Origin: Bradyrhizobium sp. 4
GTDB taxonomy: Bacteria > Pseudomonadota > Alphaproteobacteria > Rhizobiales > Xanthobacteraceae
Direction: 5' to 3'
Assembly (NCBI RefSeq): GCF_023100905.1
Contig: NZ_CP064686.1
Coordinates: forward strand, 6,970,001 to 7,034,000
Length of the DNA stretch: 64,000 nucleotides
A program made the position numbers and the translations under genes. Under the pieces are notes generated by a model. That model did not search any database. It saw only the letters and a program-made list of their open reading frames with translations, and was not told the origin of the DNA. Below are positions 45,875-53,674 of the stretch, piece by piece; position 1 is the first letter of the stretch; each line of letters begins with the position of its first letter.

Positions 45875-46747
45875 TTAATCTAATCCCACCAACTGGCGGA
45901 TACCGGCCGGCGTGGCGCCGGCAGCGCGCAGCTCACGAAGGCCGGTCGAGTTGGTTGATTTCGACAGTTTCCGGCCACCCTGGTCGCGAACTAGCCCATG
46001 GTGGCGGTAGACGGGTTCCGGCAGGCGGAGCAGAACCTGGAGCAAACGGTGGACCGAAGTGGCGTGGAACAGGTCTTGGCCCCGCACGATCTCGCTGATG
46101 TCCTGGAGCGCATCGTCGACAACGACGGACAGATGGTAACTGGTCGGCGTCTCCTTGCGGGCCACAATGACATCGCCCCAGGCTTCTGGCCGCGCCGGAA
46201 CGACACCACGCTCACCATCGGGCCCCTCGCCTAGTTCGTTCCAGCTCAGGCCGGCGGCGCGGCGGCAGGCAGCCGCCATGTCGAGCCGAAGCGCATAAGG
46301 CGCACCGGTGTCGATGAGGCGGTCGCGCTCGTCGGCGGACAGCGATCTGGCGTCGCCGGGATAGAACGGCGCGCCGTCGGGATCGCGCGGCCACGGCCCA
46401 TCTGCTTCACGCGCCGCAACCAGCCTTGTGATCTCGGCGCGGCTTTCGAAGGCGGGATAGACCAGGCCGAGCGCCGAGAGCCTGTCCAGTGCCGCGCGAT
46501 ACGCGTCGAAATGCTCCGACTGCCGCCGCACCGGCGTCTCCCAGGCGACACCGAGCCAGGCGAGGTCTTCGTAGATCGCTGTCTCATATTCCGGCCGGCA
46601 ACGCGTCGCGTCGATGTCCTCGATCCGCAGCAAGAGCCGCCCACCGGTCTCGCGCGCGCGGTCGGAATTCAACAGCGCTGAATAGGCGTGGCCGAGGTGC
46701 AGAAAACCGTTCGGACTGGGGGCAAATCGGAAAACGGGTGGCGACAT
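45875..46747 (-). CDS. gluQ: glutamyl-Q tRNA(Asp) synthetase
   Basis: A 290-residue paralogue of the glutamyl-tRNA synthetase catalytic core that attaches Glu to queuosine at position 34 of tRNA-Asp. The HIGH-type motif is HLGHAYSALL and the KMSKS-type motif is RKLSKS. No anticodon-binding domain follows, as expected for GluQRS. The zinc-binding cysteines found in many homologues are missing, which is common in alphaproteobacteria. The start at 46747 (MSPPVFRFAPSPNG) is set by the family start. Confidence 0.93.
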   Translation of the reverse strand: MSPPVFRFAPSPNGFLHLGHAYSALLNSDRARETGGRLLLRIEDIDATRCRPEYETAIYEDLAWLGVAWETPVRRQSEHFDAYRAALDRLSALGLVYPAFESRAEITRLVAAREADGPWPRDPDGAPFYPGDARSLSADERDRLIDTGAPYALRLDMAAACRRAAGLSWNELGEGPDGERGVVPARPEAWGDVIVARKETPTSYHLSVVVDDALQDISEIVRGQDLFHATSVHRLLQVLLRLPEPVYRHHGLVRDQGGRKLSKSTNSTGLRELRAAGATPAGIRQLVGLD

Positions 46748-46859
46748 ATGCACAAATCTCGTCATGGCCGGGCTTACCCGATCATCCATCTTCCAACACT
46801 CTGTTACGATAGGAGATGGATGCGCGGGTCAAGTCCGCGCACAACGAGTTCAGCAAGCG

Positions 46860-47513
46860 ATGACCATCCACCTCGAAACCCAATCCGATCTCGAAGAGGC
46901 CGTCTATGCGCTGGTCAAGCGCGACCCGCGCCTGAAGCCGGTGCTGGCGACTGCCGGCATGCCGGCGTTGCGGCGGCGCGAGCCTGGCTTTGCGGGGCTT
47001 GCCCACATCGTCTGCGGGCAACAGCTCTCGACCGCGAGCGCCGCGGCGATCTGGGGACGGCTGTCGGCTGCGTTCGATCCGTTCGACCACGAGGCGGTCC
47101 GCCGCGCCCGCACTGACCGGCTGGGGCGGCTCGGCCTGTCCGCCGCCAAGATCAAGACGCTGAAACATCTCGCGCGCGAGATCACCGCACAGCGGCTGAA
47201 CCTCGACGTGCTCGCAGAAGAAGACGCCGATGCCGCGCACCACACGCTGATCGCACTGCCCGGCATCGGGCCGTGGACCGCAGACGTCTATCTGCTGTTC
47301 TGCCTGGGCCATGGCGACGCTTGGCCGGCCGGCGACCTCGCGGTGCAGGAAGGCATCCGCATCGGGCTCGGCTTGCAGGCGCGGCCGACGGAGAAGCAGA
47401 TGGCGCCGCTCGCCGAACCCTGGCGCCCCCTGCGCGGCGCGGCGGCGCATCTGTGGTGGAGCTATTATCGCGCGGTAAAAAAACGCGAAGGCGTCATCGC
47501 GGGATCAGCTTAG
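46860..47513 (+). CDS. AlkA-type DNA-3-methyladenine glycosylase
   Basis: A 217-residue base-excision repair glycosylase of the HhH-GPD superfamily. The hairpin LPGIGPWTADVYLLF is followed by the catalytic Asp159 in WPAGDLAVQ. There is no iron-sulfur cluster motif and no AlkA N-terminal TBP-like domain, so it resembles the compact AlkA/Mag1 form. ATG 46860 is the only start fitting the family. It overlaps the convergent LysR gene by four bases. Confidence 0.92.
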   Translation: MTIHLETQSDLEEAVYALVKRDPRLKPVLATAGMPALRRREPGFAGLAHIVCGQQLSTASAAAIWGRLSAAFDPFDHEAVRRARTDRLGRLGLSAAKIKTLKHLAREITAQRLNLDVLAEEDADAAHHTLIALPGIGPWTADVYLLFCLGHGDAWPAGDLAVQEGIRIGLGLQARPTEKQMAPLAEPWRPLRGAAAHLWWSYYRAVKKREGVIAGSA

Positions 47514-48397
47514 CCCCGCAGCCTAACGCGATCGGTCCGGGCGCAATCGGCGACGAAGTCGATGACGGCCCGCACCGCCGGCAGTTCGACGAGGTCGGGA
47601 TGGGCGAGCAGCCACAGGTCCGCGATGCTGGCGAGCTTCTGGGGCGCGACACGCACGAGATCGGGATAGCTTTCGGCGACGAAGCACGACAGGGCGGAGA
47701 TTCCGAGTCCGGCGCGGACCGCCGCCAGCATGTCGCCCTGCGACGAGCAGCGCATCACCACCCTGGCCTGACGCGTGACGACGTCGCTCCAGCGCGCAAG
47801 CTGGGCATTGGAGGCCTGATCGGCGAAACCGATGACGCTGTGCCCCTTCCACTCGCCGCGCCGTTCCGGCAGGGACCGCCCGCCGGCGTACTCGCGCGAG
47901 GCGTAGAATCCGGTGCCGAGACGGCCGACCTTGCGGCCGACCAGATTTTCCTCGCCGCTGTCGAAAGGCCGCAGCACCACGTCCGCCTCGCGCCGGCGTA
48001 CGCTGGCCGGAAACGGATGGGTGATGACCTCGAGCTGGACGTGATCATGCGCGCGCAGGAACGCAGGCAGGCACGGCATCAGCCAATGTGAGGCCAGCGT
48101 CGCGCCGATCGACAGCTTGACGGTCCCGCGCGCCTTGTGCCCTCCGGCCGAGACTGCCGTCTCCGCCCGCAGCGCGGCCGCCGCCATCACCTCGGCGTGC
48201 TCGCGCAGCGTCCGTCCCTCCGCGGTCAGCGCCAGGCCGTCGGCGGCGCGCGCCACCAGCCTGGTACCGAGCTGGGCTTCCAGCGCCGCGATCTTGCGGC
48301 TGACGGTGGGATGGCTGCTGTGCAGCCGGCGTGCCGCGCCGGTGAAGCTGCCGGTATCGGCGACCGCGACGAAGGTCTTGCAAAGGTCCCAGTCCAT
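47510..48397 (-). CDS. LysR-family transcriptional regulator
   Basis: A 295-residue LTTR. The N-terminal helix-turn-helix is FVAVADTGSFTGAARRLHSS and HPTVSRKIAALEAQLG; the C-terminal periplasmic-binding-type effector domain follows. It is divergent from the nitronate monooxygenase gene, with two dyads in the 176-bp gap, the standard arrangement for an LTTR and its target. The probable target is the three-gene unit 48574-52297. Confidence 0.92.
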   Translation of the reverse strand: MDWDLCKTFVAVADTGSFTGAARRLHSSHPTVSRKIAALEAQLGTRLVARAADGLALTAEGRTLREHAEVMAAAALRAETAVSAGGHKARGTVKLSIGATLASHWLMPCLPAFLRAHDHVQLEVITHPFPASVRRREADVVLRPFDSGEENLVGRKVGRLGTGFYASREYAGGRSLPERRGEWKGHSVIGFADQASNAQLARWSDVVTRQARVVMRCSSQGDMLAAVRAGLGISALSCFVAESYPDLVRVAPQKLASIADLWLLAHPDLVELPAVRAVIDFVADCARTDRVRLRG

Positions 48398-48408
48398 GAG
48401 CGGCCTCT

Positions 48409-48444
48409 GTTCAAATCTGAATAGTCATCCGTTCAATATTGAAC
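48409..48444. promoter_or_regulatory. candidate LysR operator (two dyads)
   Basis: GTTCAATATTGAAC at 48431-48444 is a perfect 14-bp palindrome containing T-N11-A. A weaker related dyad GTTCAAATCTGAAT lies at 48409-48422. Their centres are 22 bp apart, about two helical turns, as for the recognition and activation sites of LysR regulators. Confidence 0.65.
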
Positions 48445-48573
48445 GATGGGAGGCCGCACTCCAACCCCTATAATGGCGTGAAGTGAAACATGGGCGGCAA
48501 CTCGCCCGCGACGATCAAAGGGAAACGCCACGTCATCCGCCCGCCGGCGGGCTGCGTTTTCCGGGAGGACATC

Positions 48574-49548
48574 ATGGCGCTGCCCGCTCTCTTGAAGGAT
48601 TCGCTCGAGCTGCCCGTGGTCGGCTCGCCGCTCTTCCTCGTCTCGGGCCCTGAGCTGGTGATCGCCCAATGCAAGGCCGGCATCGTCGGCTCGTTTCCGG
48701 CGCTCAATGCCCGTCCGGTGGAAAAGCTCGACGAGTGGTTGAGCCGCATCGAGGACGAACTCGGCGAATACAAATCGCTCAATCCCGGCAAGAAGGTCGC
48801 ACCCTACGCCGTCAACCAGATCTGCCACGCCTCCAACGACCGGCTGATGAAGGACATGGAGACCTGTGTGAAGCACAGGGCGCCCATCATCATCACCTCG
48901 CTGCGACCGCCCGCCGAGCTCGTCGAGGCCGCGCATTCCTACGGCGGCCTCGTGTTCCACGACGTCATCAACGTCAAGCACGCGCGCAAGGCGGCCGAGC
49001 AAGGCGTCGACGGGCTGATCCTGGTCTGCGCCGGCGCTGGAGGACATGCAGGAACGCTCTCGCCTTTCGCGCTGGTACGTGAGGTCAAGCAATGGTTCGA
49101 CGGCGCGATCCTGCTGTCGGGCGCAATCAGCGATGGCTTCGCAATCGCCTCCGCGCTGACGCTGGGCGCCGACCTCGCTTATATGGGCACGCGCTTCATC
49201 GCGACGAAGGAAGCCAATGCTGACGAAGCCTACAAATCCGCCCTGACGCAGCACGCCGCCCACGACATCGTCTACACCAACCTCTTCACCGGCGTGCACG
49301 GCAACTATCTCGGTCCTTCGATCGCCGCGGCCGGGCTCGATCCGGACAACCTTCCGGCCGCGGACAAGACGAAGATGAACTTCGGCTCCGGCGGCAACAT
49401 GAAATCCAAGGCGTGGCGCGACATCTGGGGCTCGGGCCAGGGTATCGGCCAGATCACAGACGCGCCGCCGGTCGCCGAGCTCGTCGACCGGATAAAACGG
49501 GAATTCGACCAGGCCCGACAGGATTTCCTGATGCGCGCCAGCGCCTGA
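48574..49548 (+). CDS. nitronate monooxygenase-family flavoprotein
   Basis: A 324-residue FMN-dependent TIM-barrel protein of the 2-nitropropane dioxygenase family. FMN-binding segments are visible (LILVCAGAGGHAGTLSPF, ILLSGAISDGFAIA, ADLAYMGTRFIAT). Such proteins oxidise alkyl nitronates, though many act on other substrates. ATG 48574 has GGGAGGA upstream. It is the first gene of a unit with a LivK-type binding protein and an acyl-CoA synthetase, 33 and 22 bp apart, divergent from the LysR gene. Confidence 0.9.
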   Translation: MALPALLKDSLELPVVGSPLFLVSGPELVIAQCKAGIVGSFPALNARPVEKLDEWLSRIEDELGEYKSLNPGKKVAPYAVNQICHASNDRLMKDMETCVKHRAPIIITSLRPPAELVEAAHSYGGLVFHDVINVKHARKAAEQGVDGLILVCAGAGGHAGTLSPFALVREVKQWFDGAILLSGAISDGFAIASALTLGADLAYMGTRFIATKEANADEAYKSALTQHAAHDIVYTNLFTGVHGNYLGPSIAAAGLDPDNLPAADKTKMNFGSGGNMKSKAWRDIWGSGQGIGQITDAPPVAELVDRIKREFDQARQDFLMRASA

Positions 49549-49581
49549 CGACTCGGAACGACAATAAAACGGGAGGACACC

Positions 49582-50766
49582 ATGAAGCTGGCAGCCGCAC
49601 TGATCGGCATGTCGTTGCTGACGCTCGCCGGCGGCAGTGCCCATGCCGAAGGCAGCGACGAGATTCGCATCGGGCAGACCCTGCCCTACAGCGGTCCGGC
49701 CTCTGGCTTCGGCGCGATCGGACGGACGCAGGAAGCGTTCTTCGAGAAGGTCAATGCCGAAGGCGGCATCAACGGCCGCAAGGTCAAGTTCATCACGCTG
49801 GACGACGCCTATTCGCCGCCAAAGACCGTTGAGCAGACCCGCAAGCTGGTGGAGCAAGAGGAGGTGCTGATGATGTTCGGTTCGCTCGGCACCGCCACCA
49901 ACAGCGCCGTGCAGCGCTATCTCAACGCCAAGAAAGTGCCGCAGCTGTTCGTGCTCTCCGGCGCCACCAAATGGGCCGATCCGCAGAAGAACCCGTGGAC
50001 CATGCCGGGCATGGCGGCCTACGAATCCGAGGGCGTGGTCTATGCCAAATACATTTTGCAGGCCAAGCCCGACGCCAAGATCGCGATCCTGTCGCAGAAC
50101 GATGATTTCGGCCGCGACTATGTCGCGGGGTTCAAGCGAGCGCTCGGGACCAAGGCGGCCGGCATGATCGTCGCGGAAGCAAGCTACGAGACCAGCGCGC
50201 CGACGATCAGCTCGCAGCTCTCGACCTTGAAGGCCTCCGGCGCCAACGTGCTGTTCGGCGTCGTGCTCGGCAAGTTCACCTCGCAGATGGTCAAGGGCGT
50301 GGCCGAGATCGGCTGGAAGCCGGAGCTGTTCTTCGTGCCGACCTCGGCGTCGTCGATCTCTTTCCTGGAACCGGCAGGGCTCGACAACGCGGTCGGCCTG
50401 ATCTCGTCCAGCAACCAAAAGGACACGATGGACCCGCAATGGGCCGACGATCCCGGCGTGAAGCAATATTTCGCCTTCATGAAGCGCTACATGCCGACCG
50501 CGGACCTCTCCAACTCCAACTACGCCGCAGGCTACCACTATGCCACGCTGCTGATGACCGTGCTGAAGGCGTGCAAGGACGATGTCAGCCGCGACAACAT
50601 CATGCGCCAGGCGGCCTCGTTGAAGGATGTGAAGCTGCCGCTGCTGCTGCCGGGAATGACTGTTGCGACCGGCCCCGACGACTATCTGCCGTTCCAGCAG
50701 CTTCAGCTCCGGCGTTTCAACGGCAAGAGCTGGGTCGGCTTCGGCGACGTGCTGGATGATCGCTAG
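49582..50766 (+). CDS. LivK-type ABC substrate-binding protein
   Basis: A 394-residue periplasmic binding protein of the branched-chain amino acid/amide type. Signal peptide (cleavage near AHA-EGS), then IRIGQTLPYSGPASGFGA, FITLDDAYSPPKTVEQTRKL and AILSQNDDFGRDY, typical of type-I LivJ/K proteins. No permease or ATPase genes are nearby, so it is an orphan receptor. In rhizobia, proteins of this subclass often bind aromatic or organic acids. Pairing with an acyl-CoA synthetase suggests uptake followed by CoA activation. Confidence 0.92.
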   Translation: MKLAAALIGMSLLTLAGGSAHAEGSDEIRIGQTLPYSGPASGFGAIGRTQEAFFEKVNAEGGINGRKVKFITLDDAYSPPKTVEQTRKLVEQEEVLMMFGSLGTATNSAVQRYLNAKKVPQLFVLSGATKWADPQKNPWTMPGMAAYESEGVVYAKYILQAKPDAKIAILSQNDDFGRDYVAGFKRALGTKAAGMIVAEASYETSAPTISSQLSTLKASGANVLFGVVLGKFTSQMVKGVAEIGWKPELFFVPTSASSISFLEPAGLDNAVGLISSSNQKDTMDPQWADDPGVKQYFAFMKRYMPTADLSNSNYAAGYHYATLLMTVLKACKDDVSRDNIMRQAASLKDVKLPLLLPGMTVATGPDDYLPFQQLQLRRFNGKSWVGFGDVLDDR

Positions 50767-50788
50767 ACGAGCGGAATGAGGAGACGCC

Positions 50789-52297
50789 ATGATCATCAGC
50801 GGCGAACGCCAGATCAGCTATGACGACATCCGGGCCCGGATCAAGCGGGCGATGAGCGGCTTCCGTGCCCTGGGGCTTGCGGAGGCAGCGCCGGTCGCGA
50901 TGATGCTGCGCAACGATTTCGCCCTGTTCGAGGTGGTTGCCGCTTCCGCCGCGCTGGGCAGTCCGGTGGTGCCGATCAACTGGCATCTGAAAGCCGAGGA
51001 GGTCCGTTACATCCTAGCCGACAGCGGGGCGAAGATCCTCGTCTGTCATGCCGATTTGCTGCCGCAGATCCGCGACGGCATACCGGCGGATGTCCTTCTC
51101 CTGGTCGTCGCGACGCCGCCCGAACTCGCGGCGACCTTCTCGATCCCTCGGGAGCTGACCGAGATCCCTGTGGGACTGACCGATTGGGACCGCTGGCGCG
51201 ACGACCATCCGCAAGCGCAGGAGCCGCCGCGGCGGGCCGCAGCGATGATCTATACATCGGGCACCACGGGCATGCCGAAGGGCGTGCGGCGCATGCCGAT
51301 GCAGCCCGAACAGGCGGCCGCCTCCGAACGCGTGGGCGGGATCGCCTATGGCATCAAGCCGCAGGAAGACCAAATCGTGCTGATCAACGGGCCGATGTAT
51401 CACTCGGCGCCGCATTCCTACGGCATGTTGGCGTTCCGCAGCGCTTGCACCATCATCCTCCAGGCGCGGTTCGATGCCGAGGAGCTGCTGGCGCTGATCG
51501 AGCGCCACCGCGTCACGCACATTCACATGGTACCGACCATGTTCGTCCGGCTGCTGCGGTTGCCCGAAGCGGTCAGGCAGCGTTACGACCTGTCGTCGCT
51601 GCGTTTCGTCGTGCACGGCGCCGCGCCCTGCCCGCCAGACGTCAAGCGCGCCATGATCAACTGGTGGGGACCCGTCATCAACGAATATTTCGGTTCCACG
51701 GAGACCGGGATCCCGGTCTGGCACTCGGCCGAGGAAGCCTTGAAAAAGCCCGGCACGGTCGGCCGCGCCATCGAAGGCGGCATCGTCAGGATCTTCCGCG
51801 ATGACGGCAGCCCGTGCGGTGCCAACGAAGTCGGCGAAATCTACATGCGCCAGACGGCAGTGCCCGATTTCGACTATCACGGCAGGACGCAGGCAAGGGC
51901 CGAGGCCGGCCGCGACGGCCTCGTCAGCGTCGGCGACGTCGGTTACCTCGACGAGGACGGCTATCTGTTCCTGTGCGACCGCAAGCGCGACATGGTGATC
52001 TCCGGCGGCGTCAACATCTATCCCGCCGAGATCGAGAACGCGCTGATCGGAATGCCCGGCGTGCGCGACTGTGCCGTGTTCGGCATACCCGACGCGGAAT
52101 TCGGCGAACAGCTGTGCGCCTTTGTCGAGCCTGAATCGGATGCCGGGCTCTCGGCCGACGCTGTCCGATCGTTCCTGCGCGAGCGGCTTGCCAATTTCAA
52201 GGTGCCGAAGGACGTCGAATTCCGCGACGCGCTGCCGCGCGAGGCAACGGGAAAGATTTTCAAGCGCAAGCTGCGGGAGCCCTATTGGGCGACGTGA
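50789..52297 (+). CDS. AMP-dependent acyl-CoA synthetase
   Basis: A 502-residue adenylate-forming enzyme that activates a carboxylic acid to its CoA thioester. The P-loop is YTSGTTGMPKGVRR. EYFGSTETG is motif A5. The hinge and C-terminal domain carry YLDEDGYLFLCDRKRDM and the catalytic Lys in EATGKIFKRKLR. Specificity cannot be read. It follows the binding protein by 22 bp and probably acts on the imported compound. Confidence 0.93.
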   Translation: MIISGERQISYDDIRARIKRAMSGFRALGLAEAAPVAMMLRNDFALFEVVAASAALGSPVVPINWHLKAEEVRYILADSGAKILVCHADLLPQIRDGIPADVLLLVVATPPELAATFSIPRELTEIPVGLTDWDRWRDDHPQAQEPPRRAAAMIYTSGTTGMPKGVRRMPMQPEQAAASERVGGIAYGIKPQEDQIVLINGPMYHSAPHSYGMLAFRSACTIILQARFDAEELLALIERHRVTHIHMVPTMFVRLLRLPEAVRQRYDLSSLRFVVHGAAPCPPDVKRAMINWWGPVINEYFGSTETGIPVWHSAEEALKKPGTVGRAIEGGIVRIFRDDGSPCGANEVGEIYMRQTAVPDFDYHGRTQARAEAGRDGLVSVGDVGYLDEDGYLFLCDRKRDMVISGGVNIYPAEIENALIGMPGVRDCAVFGIPDAEFGEQLCAFVEPESDAGLSADAVRSFLRERLANFKVPKDVEFRDALPREATGKIFKRKLREPYWAT

Positions 52298-52475
52298 AAA
52301 CAGCCGACGCGTCCGAGAGTGCGAGACCGTATAAACGGGAACGAGTGGCAATCGTTCCTGGGCCTCTTCAATATCGAGCAATTTGAAGACGCGCGCTTCC
52401 GTCGCAAAATGGAAGAGCAACCAATTCGAATCTCGTCTGTTGTCGACCGGCACAATCACTGCCGGAGGATAAACT
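52298..52475. other. intergenic region with inverted repeat
   Basis: About 180 bp. It holds an imperfect dyad GGAACGA (52338-52344) and TCGTTCC (52352-52358) separated by 7 nt, possibly a weak terminator of the acyl-CoA synthetase gene or a regulatory site of the following stress-type genes. No gene is visible. Confidence 0.4.
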
Positions 52476-52796
52476 ATGTCACGTCTAATTTCGCTCGCTG
52501 CGGCTCTCCTGCTGCTCGGATCGGTACCCGTAAGCGCGCAGTCGCAAAAGGCACAAAGCGGCCCGGGCAACAATGCGGTCAACAGCTCTGATCACAACAA
52601 CTCCAACGCACCGGTCGCAGGCCGCAACAGCTTCACCGAGGGCCAGGCGAAGTCGAAGATCGAGGGCGCGGGCTATTCCAATGTTTCCGGCCTGCAAAAG
52701 GACGACAACGGCGTCTGGCGCGGCAAGGCCGACAAGGCCGGGACCAAGGCGGACGTGAGCGTCGATTTCCAAGGCAACGTGAACCCCGCCAAGTAA
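52476..52796 (+). CDS. small secreted PepSY-like protein
   Basis: A 106-residue exported protein. Signal peptide (cleavage near VSA-QSQ), an Asn/Ser-rich linker, then a short alpha-beta unit (SFTEGQAKSKIEGAGYSNV, VWRGKADKAGTKADVSVDFQ) resembling PepSY-type inhibitor/adaptor modules. Function is unknown. ATG 52476 follows GGAGG. It is 12 bp before the next gene and likely in the same transcript. Confidence 0.75.
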   Translation: MSRLISLAAALLLLGSVPVSAQSQKAQSGPGNNAVNSSDHNNSNAPVAGRNSFTEGQAKSKIEGAGYSNVSGLQKDDNGVWRGKADKAGTKADVSVDFQGNVNPAK

Positions 52797-52808
52797 GGAG
52801 GATAAAAC

Positions 52809-53438
52809 ATGACCACCACCATTTCTCGACTCTATGACACCTATTCGGATGCGGAACGTGCGGTCAGCCGCCTGGAGGCCGCGGGCGTGCCGCACTCCGA
52901 CATCAGCATCGTCGCGAACAATTCCGATAATTGGTACGGCTCATCCACCGGCAAGGTCGACCGCGATCGCGACGGCGTCGACGATCGCGCCGAAGGCGCC
53001 GGCACGGGTGCCGGCATCGGCGCGGGCCTCGGAAGCGCGGCGGGCCTGCTTGCAGGACTCGGCTTGCTGGCCATTCCGGGACTCGGACCGGTGGTTGCCG
53101 CCGGATGGCTGGCTTCGACCGCAGTTGGTGCCGCGGCCGGCGCCGCGACGGGCGGCATCGTCGGCGCGCTGACCGAAGCCGGCGTCTCCAAGGACGATGC
53201 GTCGCGCTACGCGGAGGGCGTCCGTCGTGGCGGAACGCTGGTATCGGCGCGGGTCCCCGACCAGGACCGCTCACGGCTCGATGCTCTTCTGCACGAAAAG
53301 GCCGTGAACCTGCAGGAACGGAGCACCGCCTGGCAAAAATCCGGCTGGAACGGCTTCGATGCCGCAAGCCCGCCGCTGTCGCCTGACGATGTCGGCCGTG
53401 AGCGCGAGTTGTACGGCAATGGGATGCGGGGCAGATAA
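52809..53438 (+). CDS. general stress protein (YflT-like) with glycine-zipper
   Basis: A 209-residue protein. The N terminus (ISRLYDTYSDAERAVSRLEAAGVPHSDISIV) matches the YflT/general-stress 17M-like domain. The centre is a Gly/Ala-rich zipper that could insert in membranes (GTGAGIGAGLGSAAGLLAG, VGAAAGAATGGIVGAL). Between them a DxDxDG stretch (DRDRDGVDD) resembles a calcium-binding motif. AAGGAGG precedes the start. Function is unknown; homologues are often stress-induced. Confidence 0.8.
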   Translation: MTTTISRLYDTYSDAERAVSRLEAAGVPHSDISIVANNSDNWYGSSTGKVDRDRDGVDDRAEGAGTGAGIGAGLGSAAGLLAGLGLLAIPGLGPVVAAGWLASTAVGAAAGAATGGIVGALTEAGVSKDDASRYAEGVRRGGTLVSARVPDQDRSRLDALLHEKAVNLQERSTAWQKSGWNGFDAASPPLSPDDVGRERELYGNGMRGR

Positions 53439-53468
53439 GGATCCGCGAACCAAAACGACAGCACGAGG

Positions 53469-53494
53469 AGGCTCCACTCAGGTGGAGCCTTTTT
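53469..53494 (+). terminator. intrinsic terminator
   Basis: A 9-bp perfect stem (AGGCTCCAC with GTGGAGCCT, loop TCAG) is followed by TTTTT. It ends the two-gene unit 52476-53438. Confidence 0.9.
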
Positions 53495-53674
53495 CGTCAT
53501 ACACCTCTCTCGTTCCGCGAGCGTGCGGCGGGCATCTCGCAGCGCTCACCGGCGTATTCCGCCTGAGCAGGGCCACATGCTTTCGCTGCTCGGGTAAAGC
53601 GCTTTCGATACCCCTCCTTCCAGTATAGCTTTCGACCCTAGAGGAAACGCCGCGAAGACGGCACGAGGTCGCGC

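Noticed and set aside
48433..50796. A 787-codon open frame on the minus strand opposite the nitronate monooxygenase and binding-protein genes.
   Set aside because: It lies fully antisense to two clear genes, its translation is rich in Arg/His/Gly/Asp with no domain, and it follows from strong GC bias in third positions.
52338..52356. GGAAC and CGTT upstream of the small stress-type genes as an EcfG promoter.
   Set aside because: The spacing is 10 nt instead of 16-17.
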